Positions 19,005 to 28,326 of a stretch of 64,000 nt of DNA are shown in pieces. The position numbers were made by a program, and so were the translations under genes. The notes below the pieces were generated by a model. That model saw only the letters and a list, made by a program, of their open reading frames with translations, was not told the DNA's origin and searched no databases. The DNA is from Bin55 sp965199895 (GTDB lineage: Bacteria; Pseudomonadota; Gammaproteobacteria; Pseudomonadales; Azotimanducaceae). Each line of letters opens with the position of its first letter. Position 1 is the first letter of the stretch. Location of the stretch: NCBI GenBank assembly GCA_965199895.1, contig CBDATJ010000015.1, positions 62,001-126,000 on the forward strand, in the 5' to 3' direction.

Positions 19005-19254
19005 AAAAGCTGGTGGTAAAACTCGGAACGGACGTGATTCAGAATCCAAACGTCTAGGTATCAAGAAATATGGTGGCCAGGTTGTGAGAGCGGGAAACAT
19101 CTTGGTACGCCAACGGGGAACCCAATTTCATCCCGGTGAGAACGTAGGTTGTGGTAAAGATCACACACTCTTCGCTAAGGTCGATGGAGTCGTAGCTTTT
19201 CGTAAGCATGGACCACTGCAGAGAACTTATGTGGGAGTTTCTCCCAACCAATAG
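18994..19254 (+). CDS. rpmA: 50S ribosomal protein L27
   Basis: 86 residues. Begins MAHKKAGGKTRNGRDSESK, the N-terminal tail that reaches the peptidyl-transferase centre, followed by GIKKYGGQVVRAGNILVRQRG. No cleavable N-terminal extension of the Firmicutes kind. GAGGAG lies 7 nt upstream. The start overlaps the last 11 nt of rplU. Confidence 0.97.
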   Translation: MAHKKAGGKTRNGRDSESKRLGIKKYGGQVVRAGNILVRQRGTQFHPGENVGCGKDHTLFAKVDGVVAFRKHGPLQRTYVGVSPNQ

Positions 19255-19291
19255 GTTTGGGTCTTGATCATTCAAGGCCTCTCGTGTTTCA

Positions 19292-20446
19292 ATGAACTTC
19301 CTTGATGAAGTAACGATTTCCATTGCTGGTGGTCATGGTGGAAACGGCTGTCTAAGCTTTCTGCGACGAGCAAACTACGCTAAAGGTGGACCTGATGGTG
19401 GCTGTGGGGGTCAAGGTGGGTCCGTTTATCTCGTGGGTGACTCATCGCTCACCACTTTGATTGACCTTCGTTACCAACCGGAGTGGAAAGCGGCTAATGG
19501 TCAACCAGGAGGTAGTTCCCTCAAACGCGGTGCAAACGGTGCATCGATCTCCATTCGCGTTCCCGTAGGAACCACCATCATTGATGATGAGACTCTGTCA
19601 ATGTTTGCGGATATCACTGCTGATGGTCAAAGCGTATGTGTCGCGTCAGGTGGAACTCCCGGGCGAGGAAACGCTTCGTTTAAATCCAGTACCAATCGTG
19701 CTCCCAGGCAACTCACTCATGGTGGCAAGGGCGTGAGACGTAGATTACGGTTACAGTTGAAGCTTATGGCGGACGTAGGATTGTTGGGATTACCCAACGC
19801 AGGTAAATCTACACTCTTGTCAACGGTAACGGCCTCAAAACCACGTATCGCAGATTTTCCGTTCACCACAATTCGACCTTATGTTGGGGTGGTTCAACCG
19901 TCTACTGACAATGCGTTTGTAATGGCAGATGTTCCTGGTTTGATTAAGGGTGCTGCGGATGGTCAGGGACTTGGGACTCGGTTTATGCGTCATTTGACGA
20001 GAGCTTCCATGCTGCTGCACTTAGTTGAGGTTGCTCCTCATGATGGTTCAGATCCATTTCAAAATTTGCTAGATATCGAAGATGAACTTCAAAGTTACAG
20101 TAGTACATTGGGGAGTATTCCCGTAATCTCTGTCCTCACCAAGATAGATTTACTCCCACCCGAAGTAGTCGATTCGTTGATTGAAGGATTTCGAATAAAG
20201 CTGTGTGATCGAAAGGTGTTTGCGATCTCAGCAGTAACTGGTAAAGGGGTGCAGAGTTTGGTCAACTATTTAGGAGTTGAAGTCGAGAGAATGCGCAATT
20301 CCAGAGAGGAAAGTGCAGATAGTCTTCTAGAACACGAACAAAGATTAAACCAGCTCGCACAAGAAGTGCTTAATCGATCACTTGAGGAAAGAAGAAAATT
20401 ATCAAAAGTGAAAGCAAGTGATTTACGAATGGAAGAAGAGGACTAA
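19292..20446 (+). CDS. obgE: Obg family GTPase
   Basis: 384-residue ribosome-assembly GTPase. The glycine-rich Obg fold (about residues 1-158, GGHGGNGCLSFLRR, GGCGGQGGSVYL) precedes the G domain: G1 GLPNAGKST, G2 FPFTTIRP, G3 DVPGLIKGA, G4 TKID. The C-terminus is a charged helical tail, as in proteobacterial ObgE. Third gene of the rplU operon; convergent with rpsT. Confidence 0.97.
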   Translation: MNFLDEVTISIAGGHGGNGCLSFLRRANYAKGGPDGGCGGQGGSVYLVGDSSLTTLIDLRYQPEWKAANGQPGGSSLKRGANGASISIRVPVGTTIIDDETLSMFADITADGQSVCVASGGTPGRGNASFKSSTNRAPRQLTHGGKGVRRRLRLQLKLMADVGLLGLPNAGKSTLLSTVTASKPRIADFPFTTIRPYVGVVQPSTDNAFVMADVPGLIKGAADGQGLGTRFMRHLTRASMLLHLVEVAPHDGSDPFQNLLDIEDELQSYSSTLGSIPVISVLTKIDLLPPEVVDSLIEGFRIKLCDRKVFAISAVTGKGVQSLVNYLGVEVERMRNSREESADSLLEHEQRLNQLAQEVLNRSLEERRKLSKVKASDLRMEEED

Positions 20447-20515
20447 ACTAATCTGATTTGGCTAGAAGAGTCAACCTATTTCATATAAGCGATGAACTCT
20501 TCCGAGAACTATCAG

Positions 20516-20788
20516 CTATGCTGCTTTAGCTAGTGCCTTGATGCTACTGTTGAGCCGGGACTTATGCCGCGCAGCCTTGTTTTTGTGTATCAGCTTTCGA
20601 GTAACCATTGAATCTATGACAGGGACTGTTTGTTGATAGGCTTCGATGGCTGCTGCTGCGTCTCCGTTTTCAATGGCACTAACCACGCGACGGATGTAAG
20701 TGCGATACTTCGATCTATGACTCATATTACGTTGTCGCCGTACATTAGCTTGTCGAACACGTTTTTTGGCCTGTGCAGTATTGGCCAA
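20516..20788 (-). CDS. rpsT: 30S ribosomal protein S20, TTG start
   Basis: 90-residue small-subunit protein: ANTAQAKKRVRQANVRRQRN, then a helical hairpin and KLIHKNKAARHKSRLN near the C-terminus. The start is TTG (20786-20788) with GAGG about 9 nt upstream. E. coli rpsT also uses UUG, which is tied to its autoregulation, so the weak start may be conserved for the same reason. Convergent with obgE. Confidence 0.96.
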   Translation of the reverse strand: MANTAQAKKRVRQANVRRQRNMSHRSKYRTYIRRVVSAIENGDAAAAIEAYQQTVPVIDSMVTRKLIHKNKAARHKSRLNSSIKALAKAA

Positions 20789-21057
20789 TGGAAATTACCT
20801 CGCTTGGATGTTTGATGAAGTGGCTAAGGCCAGCGGAAATAGCAAACATGTGATTATAGCGAGAGAACCACAAACGGAATCATCCAGAACTATATGAGGG
20901 TAGCTAGTACTATTTTCAATCGGTCTAGTAGGTGACTGGATCCCTAAACTACAATGAATAAATAGGTCAACTGTTCCGAATACTTGCCATGGACATCTCA
21001 CCTATCAACAGGGACTCATCATCTCATTAATAGAACTTTTTCTCAGCATCGCTTGGT

Positions 21058-22632
21058 GTGGATTTAGAATCGAAGACAACCCCATCTGGTTCTGAGCCCA
21101 TACACCTAGGCTCGCGTAGCTTGAGAGTTGGTCTATTGACTGGGTGCTCTCGTGTATTAGGATTATTTCGGGACGTAGTGCTATCTTCATTCTTCGGAGC
21201 TGGAGCGATTGCAGATGCGTTCTTTGTTGCATTTCGGATTCCTAATTTCTTTCGGCGTCTTCTAGCAGAGGGAGCATTCGCTCAAGCGTTCGTTCCTGTT
21301 TTGTCTGAGTTTCAAGAAGGCAGTTCGAGAGAGGAACTTGTAGAGTTTGTGCGCATTGTCGCTGGAAATTTCGGGACAGTGCTGCTTGTGATTTCTGTGG
21401 TCGGCTGTCTGATTGCACCCGCACTCGTGACTGTGTTCACTCTAGGTTCGTGGGAAGCAGACGAGAGATTTCAACTCACGACTTCTCTGCTTGTGATTAT
21501 GTTCCCCTATTTGGGGCTGATTTCGTTCACAGCATTTTTGGGTTCGATACTCAATACTTTTGATCGTTTTTCGGTTCCTGCTGCCACCCCCGTTTTGCTC
21601 AACATAGCTCTGATGATAGGAGCACTATTCTGTTCACAATGGTTTGAAGAACCCGTCTTTGCATTGGCTTGGGCGGTGATTGTGGCTGGTGTCATTCAAC
21701 TGGTGTGTCACATCCCTCCCATCGTCCAACTAAATTTGATGAGGATGCCCAAGATTAATTGGAGTTTACCCGGTGTCCGTCGTGTGCTAAAGTTGCTGGG
21801 TCCAGCTGTTTCAGCGGCCTCAGTCGGGCAAATCAACATTCTGGTAGGGACGGTACTAGCAGCTCAACTCGTCGTCGGTAGTGTTTCTTGGTTGTACTTC
21901 GCAGATAGACTCATTGAGTTACCGGTTGGCATGATCGCCATTGCTCTTCAGACGGTCATCCTGCCGACTTTGTCGCGACTGAGCAGCAGAAGCAGCGATG
22001 TAGAGTTTCGAAATCAGTTACTGTGGGGGATTAGGGTAGGGATAGTGATTGGTATTCCTGCTTCAGCAGCACTGTTTACTTTAGCTATTCCTCTGACTGC
22101 GACCATCTTCTTTCACGGTGAGTTCACCGCGCACGATGTCAATATGGTGGCTGTCGCACTCCAAGCATTCTCGATAGGTGTATTTCCACTGATGTTAGTG
22201 AGAATACTTGCAGCGGGTTTCTTTGCTCGTCAAAACACCCAGACTCCTTTTCAGTATGCAGCGGTAAGCGTAGCCACTAATATCGTGGTGAGTTTGTGCT
22301 TGTTTCAATGGCTCGGTCATGTGGGTATCGCGATTGCAACGACGGTAGCAGCGTTTGTTCATTTTGGGTTACTAGTCATGGGATTGATGAGGCGGCATGA
22401 ACTTGGGATGAGTCGTGCTTTGTCGCGTAACTTGTGGCAATCTCTGGTTAGTTGTATCCTCATGGTGGTAGCACTCGTACTCATTTCTCCCAAGCCATCT
22501 TATTGGATTGATGCAGGAATTGGGTCTAAAGTTGGGATGTTGTCTGGGTTGGTATTCGCTGGATTGGTTGTGTATTTTGGCTCCTGCTTTGCTCTGGGCA
22601 TGCGCCCAAGAGAGTACCTTGAAAGTGGATAG
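21058..22632 (+). CDS. murJ: Lipid II flippase MurJ
   Basis: 524-residue MVF/MOP-fold protein with about 14 membrane segments that moves lipid II to the periplasmic side. Conserved N-terminal stretch: TGCSRVLGLFRDVVLSSFFG then ADAFFVAFRIPNFFRRLLAEG, including the catalytic-cavity arginines. GTG start with a weak ribosome-binding site. ribF follows 9 nt later. ileS, usually between ribF and lspA in this neighbourhood, is not present. Confidence 0.95.
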   Translation: MDLESKTTPSGSEPIHLGSRSLRVGLLTGCSRVLGLFRDVVLSSFFGAGAIADAFFVAFRIPNFFRRLLAEGAFAQAFVPVLSEFQEGSSREELVEFVRIVAGNFGTVLLVISVVGCLIAPALVTVFTLGSWEADERFQLTTSLLVIMFPYLGLISFTAFLGSILNTFDRFSVPAATPVLLNIALMIGALFCSQWFEEPVFALAWAVIVAGVIQLVCHIPPIVQLNLMRMPKINWSLPGVRRVLKLLGPAVSAASVGQINILVGTVLAAQLVVGSVSWLYFADRLIELPVGMIAIALQTVILPTLSRLSSRSSDVEFRNQLLWGIRVGIVIGIPASAALFTLAIPLTATIFFHGEFTAHDVNMVAVALQAFSIGVFPLMLVRILAAGFFARQNTQTPFQYAAVSVATNIVVSLCLFQWLGHVGIAIATTVAAFVHFGLLVMGLMRRHELGMSRALSRNLWQSLVSCILMVVALVLISPKPSYWIDAGIGSKVGMLSGLVFAGLVVYFGSCFALGMRPREYLESG

Positions 22633-22641
22633 GATTTCGCG

Positions 22642-23592
22642 ATGCGAATAATTCGTGGGGTTCACAACATCCGCGAAGATGAACGAGGCCCCGTTTGTTC
22701 CATCGGGACGTTCGACGGTGTCCATATCGGTCACCAAGCCATCCTGGGGGAGGCCAATAGACTCGCAGACAAATATCGTACGTCTCAATTGTTGGTGACT
22801 TTTGAACCACACCCTAGTGAATTTTTCGCCAAGGGTTCAACACCTGCTCGTTTGACTCGTTTTCGCGAGAAAGTGACCGTACTTAAATCACTGGGAATCC
22901 AACGAATACTGTGTCTTCCATTTAATGCTCAAACGAGTTCTCTCACACATAACTCATTTGTTGACAACATTCTTGTAGACGGTTTATCGATTCGACACAT
23001 CGTTTTAGGCGATGACTTTCGATTTGGTAAGGGTGCTTTGGGGGATTCACATTCGCTAAGGGAAGCGGGCAAGAATCATGGGTTCGGAGTCTCACAAATC
23101 CCTACATTTTCGCTAGAAGGAGAAAGAGTTTCGAGTACTCGAATTCGCAAAGCGCTAGGAGATGGTGATTTTGATTTAGCTGCAAAGATGCTCGGACGAC
23201 CATACTCTATGTCTGGAAAGGTGGTCAGCGGCAGCAGATTGGGTCACCAGTTGGGGAAACCTACTGCTAATATCGAACTCCAGCGAACTAAGTGTGCGAT
23301 GGAAGGAATATTTGCAGTCACGGTTCAGGTTGAACACACCGAAAGAAACTACTCCGGGGCTGCTTATATAGGAACCAGACCCACACTAGACGGAACTGAA
23401 ACCTTGTTGGAAGTGCACTTGTTTGATTTTGATCAGTACATCTATGGAAAGCGTGTGAGAGTAACATTTTGGAACAAGATTAGAGACGATCACAAATTTC
23501 AAAATCTAGACGCACTCCAAGCTCAAATGACCGAAGATGTCATGCAGGTGAAAACTTGGTTTGAAGAGAAAAAGGAACCCTCTACCGCATGA
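22642..23592 (+). CDS. ribF: Bifunctional riboflavin kinase/FAD synthetase
   Basis: 316 residues. The N-terminal FMN adenylyltransferase domain has GTFDGVHIGHQAIL and FEPHPSEFF; the C-terminal riboflavin kinase domain begins GKVVSGSRLGHQLGKPTANI. It makes FMN and FAD. The stop overlaps the lspA start (ATGA). Confidence 0.96.
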   Translation: MRIIRGVHNIREDERGPVCSIGTFDGVHIGHQAILGEANRLADKYRTSQLLVTFEPHPSEFFAKGSTPARLTRFREKVTVLKSLGIQRILCLPFNAQTSSLTHNSFVDNILVDGLSIRHIVLGDDFRFGKGALGDSHSLREAGKNHGFGVSQIPTFSLEGERVSSTRIRKALGDGDFDLAAKMLGRPYSMSGKVVSGSRLGHQLGKPTANIELQRTKCAMEGIFAVTVQVEHTERNYSGAAYIGTRPTLDGTETLLEVHLFDFDQYIYGKRVRVTFWNKIRDDHKFQNLDALQAQMTEDVMQVKTWFEEKKEPSTA

Positions 23593-24116
23593 ATTCTCGC
23601 GTTCAAGCACTCGTTCTCCGATTGGGTGCAGTGGTGGCTTTGGTTGTTCTAGACCAGTTCACCAAACTATTATCTCTTCAGTTTCTGAGTTTGACACCAC
23701 AACCATTGATGCCGTTCGTATCTTTGACTTTGGCTTGTAATACCGGGGCCGCGTTCAGCTTATTTGAAGGTCAGTTACCCCTACTTACCATCATCGCATG
23801 CATACTTTCGGTAGTACTGTTTGTCTTGTTGATTCGATTACCCAAAGAATACAGTCTACAGTCTTTGGCACTCCCACTGATTCTTGCAGGTGCAATCGGG
23901 AATGTCATTGACCGTATCGTTCGAGGATGCGTCGTAGACTTTATTCACCTACATGCGGGCAATCACTCGTTTCCGATCTTCAACGTGGCAGACTCGTTGA
24001 TTACGATTGGAGTCTGTTTGTGGATATTTGCTCTGTGGCGAACTCCACCCAAAAAACAGTTAGACTTCGACCAACCTGGTGAAGGCAAACACGCGGAGGA
24101 AAGTTCGGAGACTTAG
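23589..24116 (+). CDS. lspA: Lipoprotein signal peptidase (signal peptidase II)
   Basis: 175-residue inner-membrane aspartic protease with four membrane segments. The catalytic aspartates lie in GNVIDRIVRGCVVDFIH and FPIFNVADSLI; LACNTGAAFSLF is the third conserved block. It cleaves diacylglyceryl prolipoproteins such as the BamD precursor encoded next door. Overlaps ribF by 4 nt; convergent with bamD. Confidence 0.96.
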   Translation: MNSRVQALVLRLGAVVALVVLDQFTKLLSLQFLSLTPQPLMPFVSLTLACNTGAAFSLFEGQLPLLTIIACILSVVLFVLLIRLPKEYSLQSLALPLILAGAIGNVIDRIVRGCVVDFIHLHAGNHSFPIFNVADSLITIGVCLWIFALWRTPPKKQLDFDQPGEGKHAEESSET

Positions 24117-24123
24117 CTCCGAA
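24104..24123. terminator. Hairpin between convergent lspA and bamD
   Basis: TTCGGAG (24104-24110) pairs with CTCCGAA (24117-24123) across a 6-nt loop that contains the lspA stop. The bamD stop is at 24126, so one stem could end both messages. A short A run follows but no long T tract. Confidence 0.35.
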
Positions 24124-24125
24124 AA

Positions 24126-25064
24126 CTAGTCTGTTTGAGTGGTGGAAGGAGGTCGTGGAACTTCGGTTTCCGGAGCGGGTTCAATGATGATCGTTCGGGG
24201 TACATCGGGTTTATCCAATAAACCAAAGGTGATCACGTTGAGGAAGCTCCGATCTTTGTTTTTGATTGGATTTTTGATCTTGAGTGAACCATCGGGACTT
24301 AAACCTGGCCAGTCCTCAAAGTTCAGTTTCAAGACTTCGAGCGCATCTTGAGACGCTTCATGAAGTCCTAACTTGTGATTTGCTTCAACTATTACCACCA
24401 ACGCATGGGGAACAGTGGAAGATCGAGGATAGTGTTCGATAATCTCTTTTGCTCTGTTTGCAGCTGAAATCCACGCATCGCGACGCATATAGAAATAGGC
24501 CACATTGAGCTCTGATGCTGCGAGAACGTTTCGTAGATGGTGCATTCGTAGCTGTGCATCTTTTGCATAGGTACTGTTGGGGTAGTTAGTCAAAAACTCT
24601 TCAAACTGTAGAAACGCCGTTCGTGCACTGCTCACATCACGAAGGGGTTCTGGAGTCCCCAAGAGTCGGTCAAAGAAGCCTCGGTCTCGCTGGAAGTTCG
24701 ACATACCTTTCATGTAGTAGGCATAATCGGCATTCGGATGCTGGGGATGAAGGTTGATGAATCGATCTGCAGCGACAATCGCCGAATCGAAATCAGTCTT
24801 CATGAAGTTCGCATAGATCAATTCAAGTTGAGCTTGTTCGGCGTAGCGGCCAAAGGGGAAAAATTTCTCAAGGGTCTCCAATCGTTCGATTCCATCAGCG
24901 TAGTTGCCAACAAGGAGACTTTTTTGCGCATTTTCGTACAGAATTTGCTCGGTAATATCAGGCTCAGAAATTTCAGAATTCTCGGATTTTTTTCCAAATG
25001 GCCATAGGGCACAACCTGAAACTAAGAATGCGAGGACAATGATGGATAGGCAAAGTTTTTTCAA
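24126..25064 (-). CDS. bamD: Outer-membrane assembly lipoprotein BamD
   Basis: 312 residues. Lipoprotein signal MKKLCLSIIVLAFLVSGC with the lipobox LVSGC (Cys18 lipidated). Five TPR-like repeats follow (ILYENAQKSLLVGNYADGI, LIYANFMKTDFDSAIVAADR, YYMKGMSNFQRDRGFFD). BamD is the essential partner of BamA in inserting beta-barrel proteins. The C-terminal 70 residues are longer than the E. coli protein (245 residues) and rich in Pro. Divergent from rluD, as is common. Confidence 0.93.
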   Translation of the reverse strand: MKKLCLSIIVLAFLVSGCALWPFGKKSENSEISEPDITEQILYENAQKSLLVGNYADGIERLETLEKFFPFGRYAEQAQLELIYANFMKTDFDSAIVAADRFINLHPQHPNADYAYYMKGMSNFQRDRGFFDRLLGTPEPLRDVSSARTAFLQFEEFLTNYPNSTYAKDAQLRMHHLRNVLAASELNVAYFYMRRDAWISAANRAKEIIEHYPRSSTVPHALVVIVEANHKLGLHEASQDALEVLKLNFEDWPGLSPDGSLKIKNPIKNKDRSFLNVITFGLLDKPDVPRTIIIEPAPETEVPRPPSTTQTD

Positions 25065-25117
25065 GAGTGTGAACTCAGATTGATAGACGAGTCATTTTAA
25101 TTTTCTTTGTCAGCAAC

Positions 25118-26095
25118 ATGAAGCAAGCTCGATTTGAAGCATTCATTCGGATACCGGTCGAACGTCAAGGAGATCGTTTGGATCGTATACTTGCAGACGA
25201 ATGGTCTCATCTCTCTCGATCTCAAATTAGTGCTTGGATTGCTGATTCACAGATTTTGGTTGATGGGGCTCAGGTCAAAGCTTCTTATAGGGTGCGTGGC
25301 GACGAATACGTCGTCGCCAACGCAAAGAGAAAGAGATCTCATGACCCATGTTGGGACAGCAAACAGGATGTAGAGTTCAAAATTGTTTATGAAGACGAGC
25401 ATGTTATCGTCGTCGATAAGCCGGCTGGAATCGTCGTTCACCCTGGTACGGGAAACGCATCCAATACTCTAGTGAACGGACTAATAGCACATCGAGAATC
25501 TCTCAATCAGTTACCGCGTGCGGGTATAGTTCACCGACTCGACAAAGATACTTCGGGATTGCTCGTTATCGCAGCTTCCAGCGAATCTCAGAATGTACTC
25601 ACTCGGATGATTTCAGAGCGGGACGTAGTACGCAAATATTTGTGTGTGGTTGACGGGTTAATGGATCAGCCCATAAATGTTGATTTACCGATGGGTCGGC
25701 ATCGTACGAACCGGGTGAAACAGCAAGTACGAGAGGATGGTAAACCAGCACGAACCGAGTTCTATCCTTTAGAGCTATTTCGAGGACACTCGCTAGTACA
25801 AGCAATATTGCATACGGGGCGAACACACCAAATTCGTGTCCACGCTCAAGAAATTGAACATCCGTTGGTAGGTGATGTGACCTATGGAGCGACAGGTCGG
25901 TTACCCAAAACACCCACTGAAGAACTGAAAACTGCAATCAAGTCATTCTCACGACAATCTCTACACGCAAAGTGGTTGGAGTTTAAACACCCCATCACAG
26001 GAAAGAGATTACGATTTACCAGCAAGACTCCCCCCGATATGGATAGGTTGATTTCTGCGTTGCGCTTCGACGCTGAACAGTTCATAACAGGGTGA
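25118..26095 (+). CDS. rluD: 23S rRNA pseudouridine synthase D
   Basis: 325 residues. N-terminal S4 domain (GDRLDRILADEW, SRSQISAWI) and the RluA-type catalytic domain with RLDKDTSGLLVIA carrying the nucleophilic Asp. RluD modifies helix 69 of 23S rRNA at three sites. ATG start, divergent from bamD. The pgeF/yfiH gene that often follows rluD is absent; ilvB follows instead. Confidence 0.92.
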   Translation: MKQARFEAFIRIPVERQGDRLDRILADEWSHLSRSQISAWIADSQILVDGAQVKASYRVRGDEYVVANAKRKRSHDPCWDSKQDVEFKIVYEDEHVIVVDKPAGIVVHPGTGNASNTLVNGLIAHRESLNQLPRAGIVHRLDKDTSGLLVIAASSESQNVLTRMISERDVVRKYLCVVDGLMDQPINVDLPMGRHRTNRVKQQVREDGKPARTEFYPLELFRGHSLVQAILHTGRTHQIRVHAQEIEHPLVGDVTYGATGRLPKTPTEELKTAIKSFSRQSLHAKWLEFKHPITGKRLRFTSKTPPDMDRLISALRFDAEQFITG

Positions 26096-26123
26096 GTATT
26101 TCAAAACCACAAAATGACCACCT

Positions 26124-27773
26124 ATGACTGTTCAATTGACACGTTTTGAATTGCTCGCTCGATCTCTAGCCAATGAGGGTGTAGAGATTGTGTTTGGTTG
26201 TGCGGGTTCCGACATGTTACCGTTTAGCGAAGCGTTTGCTAAATTTCCTTCCATGGGTCAAGTACTGGTCCGTCACGAGTTAGCCGCCACACATATGGCA
26301 GATGGGTTTGCCCGAGCAAGTGGTAAGCCGGGAGTGGTTTTAGTCACTTCAACAGCGGGTGCGTCCAACTCAATACCAGGAATTGCAACCGCTTATATGG
26401 ATTCGATTCCTCTAGTGGTTGTGTCCTCAAGAGAGGCAACAGCCCTACCCAGTCGAGACGCTTTTGATGAAACCGACATGATTGGAGTTTCTCGACCGGT
26501 GGTGAAACACAGTTATATCGTTCGTTCACCGTTAGATATCCCACGAATCATCAAAGAAGCTCATTACATTGCTAGAACGGGTCGTCCAGGACCAGTGGTA
26601 GTGGATATTCCTAACTCAATATCCTCTATCGATGACACATTTCCCTATGAGTGTCCTGATAAAGTTTATTTGCGATCCTATAACCCACCGACGAAAGGAC
26701 ATCGTGGTCAGATTCGGAGAGCTGTCAACGCACTACTTTCGTCTAAACGCCCCATCATCTTTGCTGGGGGTGGTGTGGTACAAGGTGAAGCATCGGAAGA
26801 GCTGACACAGTTTGCCTCAAAACTCAAGGTGCCTGTGACAACAACCTTCATGGGACTGGGAGCGTTTCCGGGAGATCACGAACAATGTTTGGGTGTATTG
26901 GGAATGAATGGAACTCACGAAGCAAATCGTGCCATGCACCACTCAGAACTGGTACTTGCTCTCGGTTGTCGATTTGATGACAAGGTCATGGATGATCCCA
27001 ACCAGTTTTGTCCGAATGCAAGAGTCATCCATGTTGATATTGATTCATCGTCCATCGCGAAAGTGATTGAAGCTGACCTCCCTATAGTGGGTCCGTGCAA
27101 GGCAATACTGAAGCAAATGGTTGAGATGCTCGACGAAGAGACCATCGATCCCGGTTTATTGGTTGATTGGTGGAAAGAAATTGAACAGTGGAGAGCAAAG
27201 AACGGATCGGACACACCGAACACCGAATCAATCGATAGTGGCTCACTGCGTTTGTATCAAGTTATGAATGTGATCAGGGACCATTGTGGGACTGAAGCCT
27301 ATGTCGCTACCGACTGTGGACATCACCAAGTACGTGCGGCACAATCCCTTCCGTTCCTGCATCCCAGACGCTGGATTAGTCCAGGTGGGGTGAGTGTTTC
27401 TGGATTTGGACTACCTGCTGCGATGGGAGCACAAATCTCACACCCTGATGCCACTGTGGTCTATATCACCGGTGAGGGGGGATTTCTCGCGAATGTTCAA
27501 GAACTATTGACCTGTCAACGGTACGATTTACCGCTCAAGATCTTCAATATGAACTCTGGTAATTTATCTCCGTCAGATCCCGACCCACCGTCTACAAATT
27601 TGGGAGGTGTCAATCTAGATGTTGAGAAACTGGTCGAATCGTTTGGGCACACTCCCCTAATCGTGGACAACCTGGAGTTATTGCAAGATGTGACTGAACG
27701 TGTCTTTTATGGTGATTTGAAAGATCAGCTGGTTTTCGTGGACGTTAAAGTAGCTTCCGATGAACACGTCTAA
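26124..27773 (+). CDS. ilvB: Acetolactate synthase large subunit, atypical TPP motif
   Basis: 549 residues of the AHAS large-subunit family: RHELAATHMADGFARAS (catalytic Glu near residue 51), DAFDETDMIGVSRPVVKHS, GRPGPVVVDIP, MGLGAFPGDH, DIDSSSIAKV. AHAS condenses pyruvates to acetolactate, first step of valine/leucine (or isoleucine) synthesis. The C-terminal metal and TPP motif is altered: the usual GDGS is GEGG near residue 449, and the segment after NMN reads SGNLSPSDPDPP where related enzymes have NNRYLGMVKQWQ. The tryptophan of that stretch, tied to 2-ketobutyrate preference in AHAS II, is missing. It heads ilvB-ilvN-ilvC. Confidence 0.85.
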   Translation: MTVQLTRFELLARSLANEGVEIVFGCAGSDMLPFSEAFAKFPSMGQVLVRHELAATHMADGFARASGKPGVVLVTSTAGASNSIPGIATAYMDSIPLVVVSSREATALPSRDAFDETDMIGVSRPVVKHSYIVRSPLDIPRIIKEAHYIARTGRPGPVVVDIPNSISSIDDTFPYECPDKVYLRSYNPPTKGHRGQIRRAVNALLSSKRPIIFAGGGVVQGEASEELTQFASKLKVPVTTTFMGLGAFPGDHEQCLGVLGMNGTHEANRAMHHSELVLALGCRFDDKVMDDPNQFCPNARVIHVDIDSSSIAKVIEADLPIVGPCKAILKQMVEMLDEETIDPGLLVDWWKEIEQWRAKNGSDTPNTESIDSGSLRLYQVMNVIRDHCGTEAYVATDCGHHQVRAAQSLPFLHPRRWISPGGVSVSGFGLPAAMGAQISHPDATVVYITGEGGFLANVQELLTCQRYDLPLKIFNMNSGNLSPSDPDPPSTNLGGVNLDVEKLVESFGHTPLIVDNLELLQDVTERVFYGDLKDQLVFVDVKVASDEHV

Positions 27774-27812
27774 CACACGTCTCGGTAGAGCAGAAGGATC
27801 AGCGATTAGCCT

Positions 27813-28310
27813 ATGATGCAACGGCATTTACTCTCAATATTGATCGAAAACGAAGCGGGTGCACTGACTCGACTCATTGGAATATTTGCTCAGCGAAACC
27901 TCAATATTGAGTCTCTATCTGTTGCACAAATCGAAGACGACAGTTTGACAAGACTCACTCTTCTCACTGAAGCAAATCTTCGCACGATTCAGCAGGTAAA
28001 GAAACACATAGATCGACAAGTTGGTGTGTTAAAAGTTGTAGATTTGACCGATGTGACTCATGTTGAACGAGAACTCATGTTGGTTAGGGTGAAATCCGAT
28101 GGTGAAACGCGAGAAGAAGTGAAGCGAACCTGTGATATTTTCCGTGGACAGATTGTCGATGTGACCACAGAAACCTACACTATTCAGTTGGTTGGCCCGT
28201 CAGACAAACTCATGGCATTTCTGGATGCGATAGGGTTTGCCCAAATTCTCGAAGTTGTTCGTTCGGGAGTCACCGTCATAGCACGGGGTGCCAAACAAGT
28301 ATCAAGCTAA
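27813..28310 (+). CDS. ilvN: Acetolactate synthase small (regulatory) subunit
   Basis: 165 residues with two ACT-like regions; the first (RHLLSILIENEAGALTRLIG, QRNLNIESLSVAQIED) is the valine-binding ACT domain. It activates and gives feedback inhibition to the large subunit. ATG start; 39 nt after ilvB, and ilvC starts 16 nt after its stop. Confidence 0.94.
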   Translation: MMQRHLLSILIENEAGALTRLIGIFAQRNLNIESLSVAQIEDDSLTRLTLLTEANLRTIQQVKKHIDRQVGVLKVVDLTDVTHVERELMLVRVKSDGETREEVKRTCDIFRGQIVDVTTETYTIQLVGPSDKLMAFLDAIGFAQILEVVRSGVTVIARGAKQVSS

Positions 28311-28326
28311 TCAATTAGGAGTTGCA

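Noticed and set aside
20453..20520. Terminator between convergent obgE and rpsT
   Set aside because: GAAGAGT and ACTCTTC could pair, but the loop is about 24 nt and there is no T tract.
20795..21001. 68-codon minus-strand frame between rpsT and murJ
   Set aside because: Composition looks random and there is no family resemblance; the region more likely carries promoters.
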